From Bacteroides salyersiae WAL 10018 = DSM 18765 = JCM 12988 (GTDB lineage Bacteria; Bacteroidota; Bacteroidia; Bacteroidales; Bacteroidaceae), in assembly GCF_000381365.1 (NCBI RefSeq), contig NZ_KB905466.1, positions 1,445,102 through 1,509,101 of the forward strand: a stretch of 64,000 bases of DNA, given 5' to 3'. Positions 56,015 through 64,000 of this stretch are shown one piece after another. The translations under genes and the position numbers were made by a program. The notes under the pieces were generated by a model. The model made no database searches. It was given only the letters and a program-made list of their open reading frames with translations, and was not told the origin of the DNA. The stretch's first letter is position 1, and each line of letters starts with the position of its first letter.

Positions 56015-58984
56015 AGTTCTGCAAAGACTTTGCAAATTTCGTTTATTGGTATGCAGACCCAAGAAGTTGCAATAAAGCCGTCCCTGAAAATATTCCTTAA
56101 ATCCGATTCTCAGATGATTGATGAGGTGATGGTAGTAGCTTATGGTACTGCCAAGAAATCGTCGTTTACCGGTTCTGCATCGACGGTAAAGGCCGATAAA
56201 CTGGCCGAGCGTTCTGTTTCCAATGTAACGAATGCATTAGCCGGCCAGGTATCCGGAGTACAAACCATTGCCAACAATGGACAACCGGGTAGCGCTGCTA
56301 CTGTCCGCATTCGCGGTATCGGCTCCATGAGTGCGAGCAACTCTCCTCTATATGTAGTGGACGGTATTCCTTTTGATGGAAGTATTTCTTCTATCAATCC
56401 GCAGGATATTGAAAGTATGACCGTATTGAAAGATGCGGCTGCAAATGCCATTTATGGTGCCCGTGGTGCCAACGGAGTTATCTTGATAACTACTAAAAAG
56501 GGAGATTCTAAAGAAGCTGTTATCACTGTAGATGCCAAATGGGGTTCTAATCGTCGTGCAGTGCCTACCTATGATGTAATGACAGATCCGGGTATGTATT
56601 ATGAAACAATGTATCGTGCATTGTATAACTCAAAAGCATACAATGGTTCCAGTATGACAGAAGCTTATGCTTTTGCCGACGCGGCTTTGCTGGATGATAA
56701 AAATGGTGGTGTCGGTTATTTGGTATATACAGTTCCTGAAGGAGAAAAACTGATAGGTACAAACTTCAAACTCAATCCTAATGCTACATTGGGATATTCT
56801 GACGGCAAATATTATTATAGACCGGATGATTGGTATGATGAAGCATTTGGTAATTCCAATCTTCGTCAGGAGTATAATGTATCTGTTGCAGGTGCTTCCG
56901 ATAAAATAAACTACTACATGTCAGCGGGTTATCTGGATGACTCCGGTATTGTTCCCGGTTCGGGTTTTACACGCTTCACCGGACGTGCAAAAGCTGATTA
57001 TCAAGCAAAAAAATGGTTGAAAGTCGGTGCTAATATAGGATATACCTATTATAATATACAATCCCCGAGCGGACAAACTACATGGGGCTCAAGCGGCAAC
57101 TTGTTCCAGCTTACCAATATGATTGCTCCGATTTATCCTGTATATGTACGTAATCCAGACGGAAACATTCAAGTGGACGAACGCGGATTGACTGTTTATG
57201 ATTTTGGTTCTTCTACGAACTTTGTCCGCCCCAGTATGTCGGGTAACCCCCTGGGAACAATGGACTTGGATAAGCAAAATGCTTATACAGATGTAATCAA
57301 CAGTAAATGGTATGCCATTTTAACTCCGATAGAAGGGTTGTCTATTACAGCCAATATCGGTGCTAATGTACGTAACCAGCGCAGCAATGAGTTATCAAAT
57401 CCATTTTATGGTTCGAGCGTAAGTAGCGGTGGAGCAGTTTATGTGGCTCATTATCGGGAATTTGCAATCAATCAGCAGTATCTTGCAACTTACAAAAAGA
57501 CTTTTGCAAATTTACATAATTTTGATGTTTTGGCAGGATACGAATCATATAATTTGAAAATACAGGAATTACAAGGTAGCAATACTAAAATTTATAATCC
57601 GACTATCGGTGAATTAAGCAATGCAATTGCATCTCCTCCTAAGGTGGCTTCTTTTACGAATGAATATACTACAATGGGATTCTTGGGCCGTATTCAATAT
57701 GACTATGATGGTAAATACTTCCTTAGTGCATCTTATCGTCGCGATGCTTCTTCCCGTTTCCATCCGGACAACCGTTGGGGTAACTTCGGAAGTGTAGGTC
57801 TTGCATGGCTCATCAGCCAAGAGAACTTCATGTATAATGCAAAATGGGTAGACATGTTAAAGTTTAAGGCAAGTTATGGTATACAGGGTAATGATAATCT
57901 TGGAAACTACTATGCGTACGCCGACCAATATTCAGTAACAGACAGTAACGGTGATTTTGCAGTATCGTTCACTTACAAAGGTAATAAAGATATTACATGG
58001 GAAACATCGTATGCATTCAATACCGGTGTCGATTTCGAGTTATTCGGTAGCCGCTTAAATGGTACAATTGAATATTTTAATCGTAAAACGGTGGATTTGC
58101 TCTATAACCAACCTGTGCCTATTTCCATGGGATACGCTACTATTCCGATGAATGTAGGTTCAATTGTGAACCAAGGTGTAGAGATCGATTTGAACGGAGT
58201 ACTTTACAAAAATAACAATATAGAATGGCTTGCTAATGTCAATGCAACTCATTATAAAAATAAGATTACCGATCTTGCAGAATCAGCTAAAAATAACGGC
58301 GGTATAAAATACAGCAATGCTATTTACCGTATCGGTGGTTCTTTATATAACTCATACTTGCCGGTATATGCAGGCGTTGACCACGATAACGGTAAAGCAT
58401 TATATTATGTTGATCCTGACAATGGTGATTATAACACTACTGATGATTATTCAAAAGCAAAACAGTCTGACTTAGGCAGTACTTTGGCAAAAGTATACGG
58501 TGGTTTCGGTACACAGTTGAATGCTTACGGTGTCGATCTTTCCGTACAGTTCTCTTATCAACTTGGCGGTAAGTTGTATGATGGTACTTATGAAGCTTTG
58601 ATGCATCGTGGTGACGGTGCAGGAACCAATTTCCATAAAGATGTTTTGGAAGCATGGACTCCGGAAAATCCGAATTCAAACGTTCCACGTCTCTGTGCTT
58701 CGGATGACACTAACCAGAAACAGTCATCCCGATTCCTGGTCAGCTCGGATTATTTGAGCTTGAATAGTGTCATGTTAGGATATACATTCCCGAAACGTTT
58801 GACAAATACACTCGGTATCTCAAGTTTACGTCTGTATGTTTCCGGCGAAAACCTGGCCGTTATATCCGGTAAAAAAGGATTGGATCCACGTCAATACTGG
58901 GGATTAGGTAGTTCTACTACTTCCGGTAGTTTCCGATATTCGGCACTGAGAACAATTTCCGGTGGTATTACTTTGAAATTCTAA
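56015..58984 (+). CDS. Promoterless SusC-like transporter body, silent cassette 2
   Basis: About 990 codons of SusC/RagA body starting at AGTTCTGCAAAG, with QISFIGMQTQEVAIKPSLKI, TonB box (DEVMVVAYGTAKK), plug (LYVVDGIPFDGS, IESMTVLKDAAANAIYGARGANGVILITTKKG) and barrel ending GGITLKF. It lacks a Met start, signal peptide and most of the CarboxypepD_reg domain; an annotated TTG or internal ATG start would be artificial. It is on the plus strand, inverted to the active gene, so a single 2.8-kb inversion would complete it in frame. Confidence 0.93.
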   Translation, partial: SSAKTLQISFIGMQTQEVAIKPSLKIFLKSDSQMIDEVMVVAYGTAKKSSFTGSASTVKADKLAERSVSNVTNALAGQVSGVQTIANNGQPGSAATVRIRGIGSMSASNSPLYVVDGIPFDGSISSINPQDIESMTVLKDAAANAIYGARGANGVILITTKKGDSKEAVITVDAKWGSNRRAVPTYDVMTDPGMYYETMYRALYNSKAYNGSSMTEAYAFADAALLDDKNGGVGYLVYTVPEGEKLIGTNFKLNPNATLGYSDGKYYYRPDDWYDEAFGNSNLRQEYNVSVAGASDKINYYMSAGYLDDSGIVPGSGFTRFTGRAKADYQAKKWLKVGANIGYTYYNIQSPSGQTTWGSSGNLFQLTNMIAPIYPVYVRNPDGNIQVDERGLTVYDFGSSTNFVRPSMSGNPLGTMDLDKQNAYTDVINSKWYAILTPIEGLSITANIGANVRNQRSNELSNPFYGSSVSSGGAVYVAHYREFAINQQYLATYKKTFANLHNFDVLAGYESYNLKIQELQGSNTKIYNPTIGELSNAIASPPKVASFTNEYTTMGFLGRIQYDYDGKYFLSASYRRDASSRFHPDNRWGNFGSVGLAWLISQENFMYNAKWVDMLKFKASYGIQGNDNLGNYYAYADQYSVTDSNGDFAVSFTYKGNKDITWETSYAFNTGVDFELFGSRLNGTIEYFNRKTVDLLYNQPVPISMGYATIPMNVGSIVNQGVEIDLNGVLYKNNNIEWLANVNATHYKNKITDLAESAKNNGGIKYSNAIYRIGGSLYNSYLPVYAGVDHDNGKALYYVDPDNGDYNTTDDYSKAKQSDLGSTLAKVYGGFGTQLNAYGVDLSVQFSYQLGGKLYDGTYEALMHRGDGAGTNFHKDVLEAWTPENPNSNVPRLCASDDTNQKQSSRFLVSSDYLSLNSVMLGYTFPKRLTNTLGISSLRLYVSGENLAVISGKKGLDPRQYWGLGSSTTSGSFRYSALRTISGGITLKF
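56020..56034 (+). other. Recombination site, silent cassette 2
   Basis: TGCAAAG-A-CTTTGCA on the plus strand, in inverted orientation to the active site. Beyond the 20-bp word this copy diverges (ATTTCGTTTATTGG against ATTTCTTACATCGG in the others), which narrows the needed homology to the 20-bp word. Confidence 0.88.
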
Positions 58985-59008
58985 TGTTAATAACTAAACG
59001 ATGAAATT

Positions 59009-60658
59009 ATGAAAATGGCAAATAAATATTTAGTCCTGGTCTTAGGAGGTTCGTTGATCGCATCTTGTGCCGATCTTGATACGATTCCTGAAGGCGGAAC
59101 ATTTACAAATGAACAAAAGCAACAAGTAGTTGAGATGATGCCCGAACGATTACAGGCCGATGTAACCGGTATGTTTTCTCAAATATCGGCATCCTATAAG
59201 GTCATATTCACCAGTGCCCGTGATGATGATTTCGGTTATCCGGCAGTGTGCCTTTCCCAGGATTTGAATGGTCCGGATATGGTTTCAACCAACTCTGATT
59301 ATAACTGGTTCTCTACCTGTAGCGAATTTTCTGATCGTAGCGATACATATGCCAATCCGTATTTACGTTGGGCTTTGTTTTACAACCAGATCAAGCAGGC
59401 AAATGACATCTTGAAGTCTATTCCTGCTGATACGGATAATACGACATTGCTTCGTTATAAAGCGCAGGCAAAAGCGGTTCGTGCATTCGATTATTTATGT
59501 ATAGTTCCTTATTTCCAGTTTAAATACAAAGGGAATGAAGACAAGCCTACCGTTCCTCTTGTAACGCATGATATGGAAGGAGATCCGTCAAGCAATCCAC
59601 GTGCAACAGCAGAAGCTGCTTATAAATTAATCATGGATGATTTGAATGAGGCGATTGACATATTCAAAGACTTAAACTACACCCGTTCTTCTAAAAACGA
59701 AGTGGACTTGAATGTGGCTTATGGACTTCGCGCCCGCGCCAATCTGTATATGGAAAATTGGGCCGAAGCAGCATCCGATGCTCAGGAAGCAATGAAGGGA
59801 TATGCTCCCTATACTCGTGAAGATGTTTCCAAACCGACATTTATAGATCATAAGGCTGCAAACTGGATATGGGGAGCGATCATAGCAGAAAGCAACATTC
59901 AACGTCAGCTTACTACCTGGCCGGCTGCTTATAGCTCTTTCGCCGGTAGAGGATATGCAACCGGACAAGGCTGTTATAAGATGATCAATAACTTGTTATT
60001 CCGGAAAATCCCACATACAGACGTGCGTAAAGGCTGGTGGGTAGACGAAAATTTACATTCGGACAATCTGGCTGATTTGACTTGGGGAGATGCAATTGGC
60101 GATGAAATCGCATCATTATCTATCCCGGATGTAAAAGTTCCGTTTGCGCCTTATACCAATGTAAAATTTGCACAATACGGTGGAGTAGGTAATGATAAAA
60201 ATGCAGGTGACTGGTGTATGATGCGCTATGAAGAGATGTTGCTGATTGCCGCCGAAGGTACGGCTATGGCAGGGGATCTACCGGGAGGTAAGGCTATTTT
60301 GGAGAACTTCATAAAAGCTTATCGTGATGAAAATTACGTATGTACTTCTGCAGATGCAACTTCTTTCCAGAATGAAGTTTGGTTCCAACGCCGTGTAGAA
60401 CTTTGGGGTGAGGGATTCTCGATGGCAGACATCATGCGTCTCGGCAAAAATATCGTACGTGTAAGCAGTGCGGTAACAACCAATTTTCCTGGTAATTTCG
60501 CATTTAATATTGCATCCAATGATGGTTGGTTATTGATGCGTATACCTCAAGATGAGACTAATAGTAATGCCGGTATTCCTTTATCAGCAAATAATAATGG
60601 CGGTCGTCAACCTCAACCGGGAGACGGTGCCGGCTTGAAAGATGGTGTAACGGACTAA
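59009..60658 (+). CDS. SusD-like lipoprotein, silent cassette 2
   Basis: A 549-aa SusD/RagB-type lipoprotein, lipobox LIASC then ADLDT. N-terminal helices (AQAKAVRAFDYLCIVPYFQFKYKG) and C-terminal signatures (MRYEEMLLIAAEGTAMAGD, WFQRRVELWGEGFSMADIMRLG) are visible. It lies 25 bp after its SusC partner, with the GTTAATAACTAAA word in between. It has no separate promoter that I can see, so it should be off in this orientation. Confidence 0.92.
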   Translation: MKMANKYLVLVLGGSLIASCADLDTIPEGGTFTNEQKQQVVEMMPERLQADVTGMFSQISASYKVIFTSARDDDFGYPAVCLSQDLNGPDMVSTNSDYNWFSTCSEFSDRSDTYANPYLRWALFYNQIKQANDILKSIPADTDNTTLLRYKAQAKAVRAFDYLCIVPYFQFKYKGNEDKPTVPLVTHDMEGDPSSNPRATAEAAYKLIMDDLNEAIDIFKDLNYTRSSKNEVDLNVAYGLRARANLYMENWAEAASDAQEAMKGYAPYTREDVSKPTFIDHKAANWIWGAIIAESNIQRQLTTWPAAYSSFAGRGYATGQGCYKMINNLLFRKIPHTDVRKGWWVDENLHSDNLADLTWGDAIGDEIASLSIPDVKVPFAPYTNVKFAQYGGVGNDKNAGDWCMMRYEEMLLIAAEGTAMAGDLPGGKAILENFIKAYRDENYVCTSADATSFQNEVWFQRRVELWGEGFSMADIMRLGKNIVRVSSAVTTNFPGNFAFNIASNDGWLLMRIPQDETNSNAGIPLSANNNGGRQPQPGDGAGLKDGVTD

Positions 60659-60679
60659 TAATAATCGTTTTAAATAAAT

Positions 60680-61615
60680 ATGAAGAATATGAATAAATAT
60701 ATTAAATTTGCAGTATTAGGAGTATTGTCATGGGCTCTTGGTGCTTGCTCTGATGATCTTGAGAGAGACCCCTCTCCAACGGTAAGTCCTGATTGTGTCG
60801 GTGTTTATTTCTCTGAATCCAATACCTATAATTATGAACTCGATCCGGCTATCACTTCATTAACTCTAACTGTAGGCCGTGATAAAACGGACGGGGCAGT
60901 GACTGTACCTGTAAAAGTGATAAACAATTCTAATAATGTTTTCGTAATTCCGGAGTCGGTATCTTTTGCAGCCGGTGAAGCTGAGACAACTATGGTAGTT
61001 ACGTTCCCGAATGCAGAAATGGGAGTTGAATATAGTTTTGAGTTGACTTTTGATTCCGATTATGTCAACCCGTATAAAGGAGCAAGTCTGGCCAAAACCA
61101 GTATACAACGTATCAAATGGGAAAGTATCGGTATGGGTGTTTATGTAGATGGTACTGTTTCCACTTTCTTCGGAGTTAGTCCGATGGCAGTAGGGATCGA
61201 GATTGAAAAAGCTGATTTGGGAAGTTCTATGAAATATCGTTTTAATAACGCTTATGCTCCAGCAGAATATTATATTAGTAGAGATCCTGTAATATATGAC
61301 GGATATCCCTATAATGAAACATTCCTGGGAGAGCGCCAGTTTGTATTGACATCTACTATTGATGGGGTGACGATGCAGGTCGCAAAAACCGGTCTAAACC
61401 TGGGGTATGGTGAAATGATAATTGGTACTGTTTATGGAAACTTGTCAAATGACATTAAAACATATCCATTGGGGACGATTGCAAACGATGTGATAACGTT
61501 CCCTGCCAACTCTCTCTTTATTCAGGATAATGATGGCGCAGCTCCCGCCAGCAAAAATCCAACGAAATTATATTTAAGCATTGATGTTTATAAAGCGAGT
61601 CTTACAGATGAATAA
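60680..61615 (+). CDS. Surface lipoprotein, silent cassette 2
   Basis: A 311-aa lipoprotein (lipobox ALGAC followed by SDDLERD, an acidic surface-export-type start). Residues about 40-150 form an Ig-like or Calx-beta-like domain (TVPVKVINNSNNVFVIPESVSFAAGEAE begins near 75); the C-terminal half is beta-rich. It occupies the position of the Calx-beta lipoprotein in the active cassette but its sequence is clearly different. It probably binds the cassette's own substrate at the cell surface. Confidence 0.8.
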   Translation: MKNMNKYIKFAVLGVLSWALGACSDDLERDPSPTVSPDCVGVYFSESNTYNYELDPAITSLTLTVGRDKTDGAVTVPVKVINNSNNVFVIPESVSFAAGEAETTMVVTFPNAEMGVEYSFELTFDSDYVNPYKGASLAKTSIQRIKWESIGMGVYVDGTVSTFFGVSPMAVGIEIEKADLGSSMKYRFNNAYAPAEYYISRDPVIYDGYPYNETFLGERQFVLTSTIDGVTMQVAKTGLNLGYGEMIIGTVYGNLSNDIKTYPLGTIANDVITFPANSLFIQDNDGAAPASKNPTKLYLSIDVYKASLTDE

Positions 61616-61635
61616 TAGCTGACTTTGACAAATTG

Positions 61636-61674
61636 AAATCCCCTTGCTCTTCTCAAAAGTAAGGGGATTTTTAT
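61636..61674 (+). terminator. Terminator-like hairpin between lipoprotein and C10 protease genes
   Basis: A stem AAATCCCCTT/AAGGGGATTT (61636-61645 with 61661-61670), followed by TTTTATT. It lies 21 bp after the lipoprotein stop and 57 bp before the protease start, in the same place as the hairpin at 48020-48060 in the active cassette. Confidence 0.8.
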
Positions 61675-61730
61675 TCTGGAGATTAATAGTTGCCGAGTAT
61701 CGAACCTTTATTATATAAAAATATATATTT

Positions 61731-63569
61731 ATGAGACGTAATCTGTTTTGGCTTTTTCTTTTTTCATCATCATTGTTATGGGCAGATAATGTAACCGTGT
61801 CGAGAGCGGAGCAATTAGCCCGCACATTTTTCGAAAATCAGGAAACAACCCGTTCCGTTGAAACGAAATATGAATACGTATGGAATGGTGAAAGCGCGCA
61901 AACGCGTACTGATGCCATACCGGCCTTTCATGTTTTCAATCGTATTCCTCAAGGCGGGTTTGTTATTATTGCCGGTGATGATGTGGCAGTTCCTGTATTG
62001 GCATACAGCAATACTGGAAAATTTGAGGTTGAAAACATGCCATCTAATTTACAAAACTGGATGACATGCTATCGGGAAGAGATTAATTGGAGCAGAGCAC
62101 AAAATAGGGTTCCGTCTGCATCAATAACAGCACTGTGGAACAGTTTGGAAAATGGATACTTATCAGACAATGCAGAAAATGAAGTGCTGTTGGAAACTGC
62201 TCTATGGAACCAAGGCACTCCTTATAACAAAATGTGTCCGCCGATAGATGGGATTATAGCTCCAACGGGTTGTGTAGCAACTGCATTGGCTATCGTCATG
62301 AAATATAACCGTTGGCCGGATAAAGGAAATGGCGCTACATTTTCATATACGACACGGACTTATGAAAGAACCGTTTCTGCAAATTATACGGTAACTTACG
62401 ATTGGGACAATATGCCGGATATTTATGAAGAAGGTGTTTATACTCCGACGCAAGCCAATCAGGTGGCAAGGTTGATGTATCACTGTGGTGTGCTTTCCCA
62501 GATGGATTATACACCTAAAGAAAGTGGAGCTTTCACTTTGATAGCCGCCCGGGGAATGGTAGATTATATGAAGTATGATAAAAGTATGACTGTACTGGAA
62601 AAGGAATGGTACACAAGTGACGAGTGGGATGCTTTGTTAAAAGCGGAATTAAATACCGGCCGTCTTGTGATTTATGGTGGAAGTAATAGCCAGCGTGAGG
62701 GGCATCAATTTGTTTTTGATGGTTACAAAGCCGATAGGTATCATGTAAATTGGGGATGGGGCGGCACAGCTAACGGGTATTATTTATTATCAACGCTGGA
62801 GCCTGACCAACAAGGTATAGGAGGTAATTCCGGCGGAGGATTTTCTATCGGACAAAATGCAATAGTAGGTATAAAGAAAGCTGAAACCGGTTCAAGCTAT
62901 CGTGATATGCTGGCCTTTTTTAAAGGGAGTTCAGGTGGAGTTACTTATAGCGGATTATCTACGACAGAAACAAAATTCTTACCTAATACTCAGTTTGATG
63001 TAATGGCTGCGTTTATAGCGAATTATGGTCTTCGCAATTTTGCCGGTACCATAGCCTTAGCATTGGTTGGCGAGAATGGGGATGTAAAAGAGTTTATATC
63101 CAGAGAATATGCCGTTTCTAAATTGGAGGCAATGGATGGTAACAGCGGAAGTATGCCCGGTAGCGGATATTCGCTCACCTGTACCATTACCAAAACTCCG
63201 GAAAGTGGTGATCGGATTTGGTTAATGTATCGTGCAAATGATGTTGAAACATGGAGTCAAGTGAAAGGAGGTCGGGATGTAACTACAGAAATTGTAGTAA
63301 AAGCAGGAGGAACAGGTCTAAAAAAAACGGAGCAAAATAATATATCGAATGTTATCGTCACAAATGATAATAACCGGATTTTTATAAAATCTCCTGTAAC
63401 AATGACAATGTTGATGATCTATGATATAAAAGGACAATTACAAAAGGCAATCGAATGCCCGGAAAACGTAGAGTTCAATTTTTCATGCGAAGATTACGAT
63501 TCCGGCATATATATACTAAAGGTAATTACTACCGAAGGGGTAAGTTCCGCTAAATTTATTAAGAATTGA
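61731..63569 (+). CDS. Secreted C10-family (streptopain-like) cysteine protease
   Basis: A 612-aa protein with signal peptide (MRRNLFWLFLFSSSLLWA). The propeptide (about 20-150) has the C10 inhibitory-type pattern (FHVFNRIPQGGFVIIAGDD). The mature papain-like domain has Cys181 in PTGCVATALA and His325 in EGHQFVFDGY, followed by HVNWGWGG, all matching streptopain-type enzymes. The C-terminal 75 residues form a Por-like sorting domain (LMIYDIKGQLQK, GIYILKVITTEG). It should mature by self-cleavage and digest extracellular proteins. It follows a terminator, so expression may need read-through or a weak own promoter. Bacteroides species carry several C10 proteases; this one belongs to a silent SusCD cassette. 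Confidence 0.93.
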   Translation: MRRNLFWLFLFSSSLLWADNVTVSRAEQLARTFFENQETTRSVETKYEYVWNGESAQTRTDAIPAFHVFNRIPQGGFVIIAGDDVAVPVLAYSNTGKFEVENMPSNLQNWMTCYREEINWSRAQNRVPSASITALWNSLENGYLSDNAENEVLLETALWNQGTPYNKMCPPIDGIIAPTGCVATALAIVMKYNRWPDKGNGATFSYTTRTYERTVSANYTVTYDWDNMPDIYEEGVYTPTQANQVARLMYHCGVLSQMDYTPKESGAFTLIAARGMVDYMKYDKSMTVLEKEWYTSDEWDALLKAELNTGRLVIYGGSNSQREGHQFVFDGYKADRYHVNWGWGGTANGYYLLSTLEPDQQGIGGNSGGGFSIGQNAIVGIKKAETGSSYRDMLAFFKGSSGGVTYSGLSTTETKFLPNTQFDVMAAFIANYGLRNFAGTIALALVGENGDVKEFISREYAVSKLEAMDGNSGSMPGSGYSLTCTITKTPESGDRIWLMYRANDVETWSQVKGGRDVTTEIVVKAGGTGLKKTEQNNISNVIVTNDNNRIFIKSPVTMTMLMIYDIKGQLQKAIECPENVEFNFSCEDYDSGIYILKVITTEGVSSAKFIKN

Positions 63570-63624
63570 TTGCTGATTTAAGGAGGATATAAACGAATAA
63601 CGTTTATAATATCTTACATCAAAG

Positions 63625-63664
63625 AAAGGGTAATTATCGTATTTCGACAGTTACTCTTTTTATT
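63625..63664 (+). terminator. Intrinsic terminator after the C10 protease
   Basis: A 9-bp stem AAAGGGTAA/TTACTCTTT (63625-63633 with 63651-63659, one G-U-type mismatch), followed by TTTTATT. The rest of the gap to 63950 is AT-rich with no gene seen. Confidence 0.55.
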
Positions 63665-63950
63665 GTTCTGCTCATTTATAAAGTAAATTAATTAGTAACG
63701 GACATATTATTAGTGACTTAAAAGTATATCTTCAATACGACACAAATAAGATAAGTAATTTATAATCTACTATAATACAGGTGGTTATATTAAAAACAAA
63801 GTACTGTAATAGTAGAAATGACTAAAACAAAGTTTTACTACAAAATAGTTAACATTTTTATTTTCAGCAAGTTATATTCTTTTCAATATTCTTTTATTAG
63901 TTCTTCTTGCTTTTGTATCTATATGTATATCAGTACAATAACATACTGAT

Positions 63951-64000
63951 AGTTCTGCAAAGACTTTGCAGATTTCTTACATCGGAATGCAGACACAGGA
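63951..64000 (+). CDS. Start of a third silent SusC cassette (cut by window edge)
   Basis: Fifty bases identical to the active gene's codons 68-84 (SSAKTLQISYIGMQTQ), preceded by unrelated AT-rich DNA with no start codon or signal peptide. This is the signature of the other silent copies, so another promoterless SusC body, and probably its SusD, should follow outside the window. Confidence 0.82.
63956..63970 (+). other. Recombination site, silent cassette 3
   Basis: TGCAAAG-A-CTTTGCA on the plus strand, in inverted orientation to the active site. The flanking 50 bp from AGTTCTGC onward match the active gene exactly. Confidence 0.85.

Larger units (their letters stand above)
53219..56034. mobile_element. 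Invertible segment: promoter, SusC 5' end and recombinase
   Basis: Bounded by inverted copies of TGCAAAGACTTTGCA (minus at 53219-53233, plus at 56020-56034). Inversion would move the promoter and the first 71 SusC codons from the body at 50464 to the body at 56015, in frame, and leave the former silent. The recombinase gene lies inside and would flip with it. Only one orientation is visible here; inversion is inferred from site arrangement. Confidence 0.82.

Overview
The window looks like chromosomal DNA of a gut Bacteroides. It has several SusC/SusD pairs, a hybrid two-component regulator beside a polysaccharide utilisation locus (PUL), Bacteroides-type -7 boxes (TAnnTTTG), lipoproteins and secreted proteins with Por-like C-terminal sorting domains, and AT-rich intergenic DNA. 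The species is not fixed by what I can see. No tRNA, rRNA, CRISPR array or insertion sequence was recognised.

Layout. (1) 1-4.9 kb: the end of an RND efflux operon (RND pump, TolC-like channel) and a secreted PL10-type pectate lyase. (2) 4.9-11.6 kb: an accessory island. It starts with an array of 15-bp palindromic repeats. It then holds three related secreted transglutaminase-like genes, one of them broken, interleaved with a short secreted RHS-core toxin candidate, small membrane proteins that may be immunity factors, and toxin-gene remnants. (3) 11.7-15.6 kb: an acyltransferase, class I fumarase and two unknown overlapping genes. (4) 15.7-34.6 kb: a PUL for a host-type N-glycan substrate: GH2, GH20, SusD, SusC, GH18 and a first-gene secreted protein on the minus strand, with a divergent hybrid two-component regulator. 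(5) 34.7-38.7 kb: housekeeping-like genes (DUF4954, HflX, a lipoprotein).

(6) 38.7-64 kb is the most striking part: a SusC/SusD shufflon. One complete SusC gene (50464-53439, minus) has a promoter, signal peptide and N-terminal domain. Two other SusC genes (40700-43723 minus; 56015-58984 plus), and a third cut by the window edge (from 63951, plus), have no promoter, start codon or signal peptide. All four begin or join at the same 20-bp word AGTTCTGCAAAGACTTTGCA, which contains the quasi-palindrome TGCAAAG-A-CTTTGCA and lies inside codons 68-74 of the complete gene. A tyrosine recombinase (53891-55072) lies between the active and the second silent copy, inside the 2.8-kb segment that would invert.

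Each cassette has the order SusC, SusD, (lipoprotein), hairpin, secreted protein with a sorting domain. The active cassette carries an M6 metalloprotease, silent cassette 2 a C10 cysteine protease, and silent cassette 1 only a C-terminal stump. I infer a phase-variable system for digesting and importing proteins or peptides, in which recombination selects the outer-membrane transporter. SusC shufflons with tyrosine recombinases are known in Bacteroides. The pairing of each cassette with a different protease behind a terminator-like hairpin is the point most worth testing.
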